Below the pieces are notes generated by a model. That model saw nothing but the letters and a program-made list of their open reading frames with translations. It did no database searches and was not told where the DNA came from. From DSXH01 sp037446915 (GTDB lineage: Bacteria > Bacteroidota > Ignavibacteria > Ignavibacteriales > Melioribacteraceae), in assembly GCA_037446915.1 (NCBI GenBank), contig JBBIHP010000032.1, positions 1 to 26,510 of the forward strand: a stretch of 26,510 bases of DNA. The letters run 5' to 3'. Below, piece after piece: positions 22,786 through 26,510 of the stretch; the stretch's first letter is position 1; every line of letters starts with the position of its first letter. Both the position numbers and the translations under genes were made by a program.

Positions 22786-24792
22786 TTATTTGAGAAGAAC
22801 CATTTTCTTAGATTGAACAAAATTGCCGGCTTTTAGTTGATAGAAATAAACTCCTGCTGCTAAATTATTTTTTGGATTATATGTTACTGAATAAGTTCCG
22901 GGTAATTTATAATCATCAACAAGTGTTGTAATTTCCTTTCCTATTAAATCGAATATTTTTAATGTAACATTCTGTAAAGTCGAGGCATGCCTCGACTCTA
23001 CATTAGGTATTGAGAATTTTATTGTTGTTGAGGGATTAAACGGATTAGGATAATTCTGCGAAAGAGAAAATTGAATCGGAATTTCTTCATACTCTTTTAA
23101 ATCGGTTAGAAAATTATCAATTGCCCAGCTTCCGTACTTAAAGCGAAAATTATTTACAGATGGTTCTCTATATGTAACACCATTATTACCCATATACGTA
23201 AAATAGAATTCAATATTCTTATCTGCCAAAGTTGATGGAACATTGTAAGTGTATGAATAACTATTTCTTTTCTGCAAAGTTGATTCTACAAAATTCTGAT
23301 TCGATTCTCTTATAAAAATTTTTAAAGTACTTTCGTTAATTCCACCGGTAAGAATTATTGCTTTATTGATAACGGGTTGTCCGCTTACAAAACTGATGTT
23401 AGGATAAGTAATTGCTCTTTTAGCAGAAATTAGTCCGTAGCCCCTCTCATTGTTAGGTGAGCTGACATTATCACCAGATTCCAACATTATCTGTCTAATC
23501 TGTTTATTTGTTAAATGCGGGAAAGCCGACTTAAGCATTGCGGCAACACCGGCAGCAATTGGAGCAGAATAAGAGGTTCCATTCCCCGAACTATAAGTAC
23601 TTGAGACACCTCTATAAACTACGTTGGATCCCTGGGCTACAATTTCCGGTTTAATTCTTCCATCCGAAGTTGGACCCCGGCTACTGAAAGAAGAAACAAC
23701 ATTTAGGTTAGTAACAGATCCAACAGCAATCATATTAGGTGCGTCAGCCGGAGATTGAATTCCGCTTACATTAGGTCCCCAATAACTTGTGCCTTCATTT
23801 CCAGCAGAAGTCAAAGTAGTTACTCCCCTTTCGAATGCAAGGTTTGCTGCTCTTGCAACAATAGTTGATTTGCCATCCATCTGCTGAAAATTGTATGATA
23901 TTTGTCCAGCATCAAAAGTAGAATAGCCGAGTGAGCTGCTTGTAATATGAACTCCCTGGGATTCCATCCACTCAAGTGCAGCAGCGTAATTATCCTCCTC
24001 AATGTTTTTTTCTGTTCTAATATCCTCAGTTTTAGCTAACAAATATTTAGCATTGAAAGCCGGTCCAATTAAAAAGCCCGGAGCGTATCCTCCGATAATT
24101 GAGAATACATTTGTACCATGGGAATCCTGATTGGATGCATCATTCCCTTCGTTAGAAGTATTATTATCACCCTGAATAAAATCCCTTTCGCCGAGAACCT
24201 GACGGTTTTGTAATGAAGGATTTGTCTTCCATCTGAATCCTGAATCTAGAAGTCCCACTATTACACCCTCGCCATTTATCCCGAGATCGTGGACGACCGG
24301 AATATCCGATAAATTATTTTGAGTGAATGAAGCGCCATAATCGAGTAAATAGTTTGTCTTCTGTAATTGCTCATTAGGTATTGCAAACTCTTCACCCGGT
24401 TCTCTTTTTGTATACGATTTTACCTGCTCAATATTTTTTACAAACGGGAGAGATTTAATTTCTCTTAACTGGTTATCACCTAAAAAACACGAAATAGCAT
24501 TGAACCATTTCAGTTTATGAATAACTTGCACTCCCAAAGATTCTATTGATTTAACATACGTCTCATTTACAGGTAAATCCTTAAATGTTATGTAGTTATC
24601 TCCCATAACCAGTTTACGGCGATCAATACTTTCTTGAGAAAGTAATTTTTCTGCTTCCTGATAAACACGTGATGATTTGTTTAGGCGGGTTACTTCATTT
24701 CCTTTATCAACAAAGTAGATTAAATATTTAGTTTGAAAAAATGGAGAAGCGGAGAAAACAAATGTGAAGAAAAGAATTAGGAGCGATCTCAT
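22786..24792 (-). CDS. Secreted subtilisin-like serine protease with T9SS sorting domain
   Basis: The 668-residue protein has a signal peptide (about 1-19) and a propeptide-like region to about residue 140. The S8 catalytic domain has Asp 183 (GLLDSGFRW), His 225 (DSHGTNV), oxyanion Asn 332 (SAGNEGTSYWG) and Ser 407 (GTSYSAPIAAG). After a beta-rich region, the C-terminal 89 residues (580-668) form a type A sorting domain, NYPNPFNPSTTIKFSIP...FDLIGKEI...LAAGVYFYQL...KKMVLLK. That domain directs export through the type IX system, with removal of the tail and surface attachment or release. Inside it, residues about 600-605 (SRHAST) are encoded by a 20-bp palindrome. Confidence 0.93.
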   Translation of the reverse strand: MRSLLILFFTFVFSASPFFQTKYLIYFVDKGNEVTRLNKSSRVYQEAEKLLSQESIDRRKLVMGDNYITFKDLPVNETYVKSIESLGVQVIHKLKWFNAISCFLGDNQLREIKSLPFVKNIEQVKSYTKREPGEEFAIPNEQLQKTNYLLDYGASFTQNNLSDIPVVHDLGINGEGVIVGLLDSGFRWKTNPSLQNRQVLGERDFIQGDNNTSNEGNDASNQDSHGTNVFSIIGGYAPGFLIGPAFNAKYLLAKTEDIRTEKNIEEDNYAAALEWMESQGVHITSSSLGYSTFDAGQISYNFQQMDGKSTIVARAANLAFERGVTTLTSAGNEGTSYWGPNVSGIQSPADAPNMIAVGSVTNLNVVSSFSSRGPTSDGRIKPEIVAQGSNVVYRGVSSTYSSGNGTSYSAPIAAGVAAMLKSAFPHLTNKQIRQIMLESGDNVSSPNNERGYGLISAKRAITYPNISFVSGQPVINKAIILTGGINESTLKIFIRESNQNFVESTLQKRNSYSYTYNVPSTLADKNIEFYFTYMGNNGVTYREPSVNNFRFKYGSWAIDNFLTDLKEYEEIPIQFSLSQNYPNPFNPSTTIKFSIPNVESRHASTLQNVTLKIFDLIGKEITTLVDDYKLPGTYSVTYNPKNNLAAGVYFYQLKAGNFVQSKKMVLLK
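22973..23002. repeat. Palindromic element inside the T9SS domain coding sequence
   Basis: AGTCGAGGCATGCCTCGACT at 22978-22997 is a perfect 20-bp palindrome with 12 G/C in an AT-rich region. One mismatch further out, four more base pairs (TGTA/TACA) extend it to 30 nt. It is read in frame as SRHAST. No T-run follows on either strand, so it is not a terminator. It has the look of a small palindromic repeat that has landed in coding DNA without breaking the frame. Confidence 0.7.
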
Positions 24793-24815
24793 ATAATACC
24801 TTTCTTAAAAGAAAA

Positions 24816-24854
24816 TAGAACGCAGATTATTATGATTAGTTATGATCTCTGCAG
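24816..24854 (+). repeat. Intergenic repeat, copy 1
   Basis: Begins AATAGAACGCAGAT and continues with two TATGAT blocks to ATCTCTGCAG. Its ends pair (GCAGA/TCTGC). It shares AAATAGAACGC, the following GAT and the spaced TATGAT blocks with the copy at 25857-25937, which runs in the opposite orientation. It lies in the 124-nt gap between lepB and the subtilase gene. Confidence 0.55.
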
Positions 24855-24916
24855 ATAAGGAGAAGAGAATCAAACTAATATCCTGAATGCAAAATAAATG
24901 ATGAGTAATGAAAAAC

Positions 24917-25828
24917 TCAATGGACTAATTTTGCAATTCTTCCAATGCGGACAGAACCTAATAAATTAAAGAAATCGGAAAAAGGAATTGCAGGATTCCA
25001 GGACCAATAAATAAAGAAAGCCTGACCAACGACTTTATCGCGCGGAACGAATCCCCAGAAGCGGCTATCGGCGCTATCATCGCGGTTATCACCCATCATA
25101 AAATAATAATCTTTTGTAATAGTGTAAGAAGTGACATGTTTTTTATCAATCATAATTTGGTCGCCTTCAATTGTAACAACGCGCCGTCCGAATTCCCGGT
25201 CAATAATTGTCCGCCATCCTTCAATATTACTTAATGTAAGAGGAATAACATCGCCCTTTTTAGGAACAACAACAGGACCGTAATTATCCTCGTTAAAATT
25301 GGATCCTTTGGGAAAGATACGCGGATTTACAATACCAGCCGGTGTAGTATATGGATTTAGATATTGAATATGGGGCGGTCGCCAAGCTTCCTGACCGTTT
25401 ACAAATGCTACTTTGTCGCGGATAAAAATAGTATCTCCGGGAATACCAATACAACGTTTAACATAATTATCTATCGACATTGGAACTAATTCATCGCGGT
25501 CGCCGGGGTATTCGAATACAACTATGTCGCCACGTTCAGGTTCCCGGATTGCGGGCATCTGAAAATATGGAAGTACAACATTTGTAAATGGAATTGTGCG
25601 AGGTGAAGTTGCACCATAAATAAATTTATTTACGAAGAGAAAATCGCCGACAAGTATTGTGCTTTCCATTGATCCGGTTGGAACACGTGATGTTTCGATT
25701 AGAAAAGTTTTGATTAACAATGCAGCTATTGCAGCAAATAATAAATTTTTAAAAAAATCTAAAAACCGTCTTAAAGGTGTTCTCATGGCTTTCAGTGTTT
25801 TCTCTTTCTTTTCAATCTTTTCTGACAT
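24917..25828 (-). CDS. lepB: Signal peptidase I
   Basis: The 303-residue enzyme cleaves signal peptides from exported proteins at the outer face of the inner membrane. An N-terminal transmembrane helix (about 27-45) precedes the catalytic Ser 53 (PTGSMESTILVGDFLFVNKF). The general base is Lys 124 (NYVKRCIGIPGD). The late box GDNRDDSADSRFWGFVPRDKVVG is intact. It is longer than minimal forms because of an inserted region of about 90 residues (roughly 145-235) between the catalytic Lys and the last box, as is usual in Bacteroidota and other Gram-negative enzymes. It is downstream of lepA, the classic lepA-lepB order, with a 111-nt gap holding a repeat. Confidence 0.95.
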   Translation of the reverse strand: MSEKIEKKEKTLKAMRTPLRRFLDFFKNLLFAAIAALLIKTFLIETSRVPTGSMESTILVGDFLFVNKFIYGATSPRTIPFTNVVLPYFQMPAIREPERGDIVVFEYPGDRDELVPMSIDNYVKRCIGIPGDTIFIRDKVAFVNGQEAWRPPHIQYLNPYTTPAGIVNPRIFPKGSNFNEDNYGPVVVPKKGDVIPLTLSNIEGWRTIIDREFGRRVVTIEGDQIMIDKKHVTSYTITKDYYFMMGDNRDDSADSRFWGFVPRDKVVGQAFFIYWSWNPAIPFSDFFNLLGSVRIGRIAKLVH

Positions 25829-25856
25829 AAAAATTATCCTTAAAATTATTTTCTAA

Positions 25857-25937
25857 TGGGACACAGATTTTTATGATTTCTAAGATTTTTTAAGATCATA
25901 ATTAATCATAAACATCATATAGATCAGCGTTCTATTT
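25857..25937 (-). repeat. Intergenic repeat, copy 2 (imperfect inverted repeat)
   Basis: The 81-nt stretch between lepA and lepB reads like two facing arms. The left arm begins GACACAGATTTTTATGATT. The right arm, read on the minus strand, begins AAATAGAACGCTGATC and continues with spaced TATGAT blocks. The minus-strand arm matches copy 1 at 24816. It fills most of the gap, ending 3 nt before the lepA stop. Confidence 0.55.
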
Positions 25938-25939
25938 CT

Positions 25940-26510
25940 TTAATCTTCTATTTGCAGCACAGCTAAAAATGCTTCCTGTGGTATTTCAACATTACCGACC
26001 TGTTTCATTCTCTTCTTACCTTCCTTCTGTTTCTCCAATAATTTTCTTTTACGAGTAATATCACCGCCATAACATTTAGCAAGAACATTTTTACGCATTG
26101 CTTTAATATTCGTTCTTGAAATAACCTTAGTTCCAATAGCAGCTTGAACCGCTATTTCGAACATTTGCCGTGGAATCAGATCTTTAAGTTTAGAACAGAC
26201 CTTTTGACCCCATGTATAAGCTTTCTTTTCATGAACAATAATAGAAAGAGCATCAACCTTTTCTCCATTGAGCATAATATCAAGCTTAACCAGATCAGAT
26301 TCACGGTAACCGATATATTCATAATCGAACGAAGCATAACCGCGTGAGATCGATTTCAGTTTATCATAAAAATCAAAAATAATTTCAGAGAGCGGAAACT
26401 CGAACTGAATATCGGCACGAGTTGGATCAATATACGTTGTGTTCCTATATACTCCCCTTTTTTCAATTGCAAGCTGCATTAAGTTCCCAACATACTCGCT
26501 TGGAGTAACG
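25940..26510 (-). CDS. lepA: Elongation factor 4 (LepA), C-terminal part
   Basis: This is the last 189 or so residues of the approximately 600-residue translational GTPase that acts on stalled or mistranslocated ribosomes. The frame is open to the right window edge (VTPSEYVGNLMQLAIEKRGVY), so the N-terminal GTPase and domain 2 lie outside. Seen here are the EF-G domain V-like part (FEFPLSEIIFDFYDKLKSISRGYASFDYE) and the unique LepA C-terminal domain, ending in AKCYGGDITRKRKLLEKQKEGKKRMKQVG and VEIPQEAFLAVL, which is diagnostic. Confidence 0.96.
   Translation of the reverse strand, partial: VTPSEYVGNLMQLAIEKRGVYRNTTYIDPTRADIQFEFPLSEIIFDFYDKLKSISRGYASFDYEYIGYRESDLVKLDIMLNGEKVDALSIIVHEKKAYTWGQKVCSKLKDLIPRQMFEIAVQAAIGTKVISRTNIKAMRKNVLAKCYGGDITRKRKLLEKQKEGKKRMKQVGNVEIPQEAFLAVLQIED

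Noticed and set aside
22978..22997. The palindrome as a transcription terminator or regulator operator.
   Set aside because: It is in mid-coding sequence, has no flanking T-run, and encodes in-frame residues; a repeat-element reading fits better.
24917..25828. The inserted region of about 90 residues in signal peptidase I as an unusual fusion.
   Set aside because: Such inserts between the catalytic Lys and the final box are normal in Gram-negative and Bacteroidota enzymes.

Overview
The window is AT-rich and gene-dense. Nearly all genes lie on the minus strand; the exceptions are a four-gene plus-strand run near the left end and two single plus-strand genes. It looks like a member of the Ignavibacteria/Chlorobi side of the Bacteroidota (FCB) group. 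The main evidence is a secreted subtilase ending in a type IX secretion (T9SS) type A sorting domain with the NYPNPFNPSTTI signature, a large lipoprotein built from Kre9/KNH-like Ig repeats, a TonB/ExbBD-linked outer-membrane barrel, a membrane protein joining an HU-like domain to a SPOR domain, and a sepiapterin-reductase-like SDR resembling the one known from Chlorobium. This placement is inferred from protein style, not from an rRNA gene. I see no phage, transposase, CRISPR array or defence island.

Layout. 1-53: 5' part of tRNA-Gln(CUG). 79-429: small bitopic coiled-coil protein. 508-3330: repeat lipoprotein. 3472-5593 (plus): NHL propeller, DUF2085 membrane protein and two more small membrane proteins. 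5568-14565 (minus): a seven-gene operon, read in the order DUF92 membrane protein, 991-residue TPR protein, outer-membrane barrel, HU-SPOR protein, ExbB, ExbD, TonB. 14705-15629: TPR protein with its own terminator, then tRNA-Leu(GAG). 15715-17971: ECF sigma factor, membrane anti-sigma and Spy-like periplasmic protein, with a second Spy-like gene divergent. 18034-20996: a pterin operon (PTPS, GTP cyclohydrolase I, SDR) led by a Bcp peroxiredoxin, then a second peroxiredoxin and dodecin. 21229-21657: an Rrf2 regulator facing away from them. 21706-24792: subtilase, O-methyltransferase and a helical protein. 24917-26510: lepB and the 3' part of lepA.

How the genes fit together. The 5.6-14.6 kb operon reads as one energised trans-envelope assembly: ExbB/ExbD/TonB at the inner membrane, a TonB-box-like barrel in the outer membrane, a periplasmic TPR scaffold, and an HU-SPOR protein that could link DNA or cytoplasm to peptidoglycan. 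The sigma cluster reads as an envelope-stress module with a periplasmic sensor. The PTPS, FolE and SDR genes form a plausible complete tetrahydrobiopterin-type route.

The least ordinary DNA-level signals are a 20-bp perfect palindrome in frame inside the T9SS sorting domain of the subtilase, two degenerate copies of an intergenic repeat on either side of lepB, and coding sequence of the DUF92 gene that continues upstream of any canonical start codon. No gene-free stretch exceeds 300 bases.
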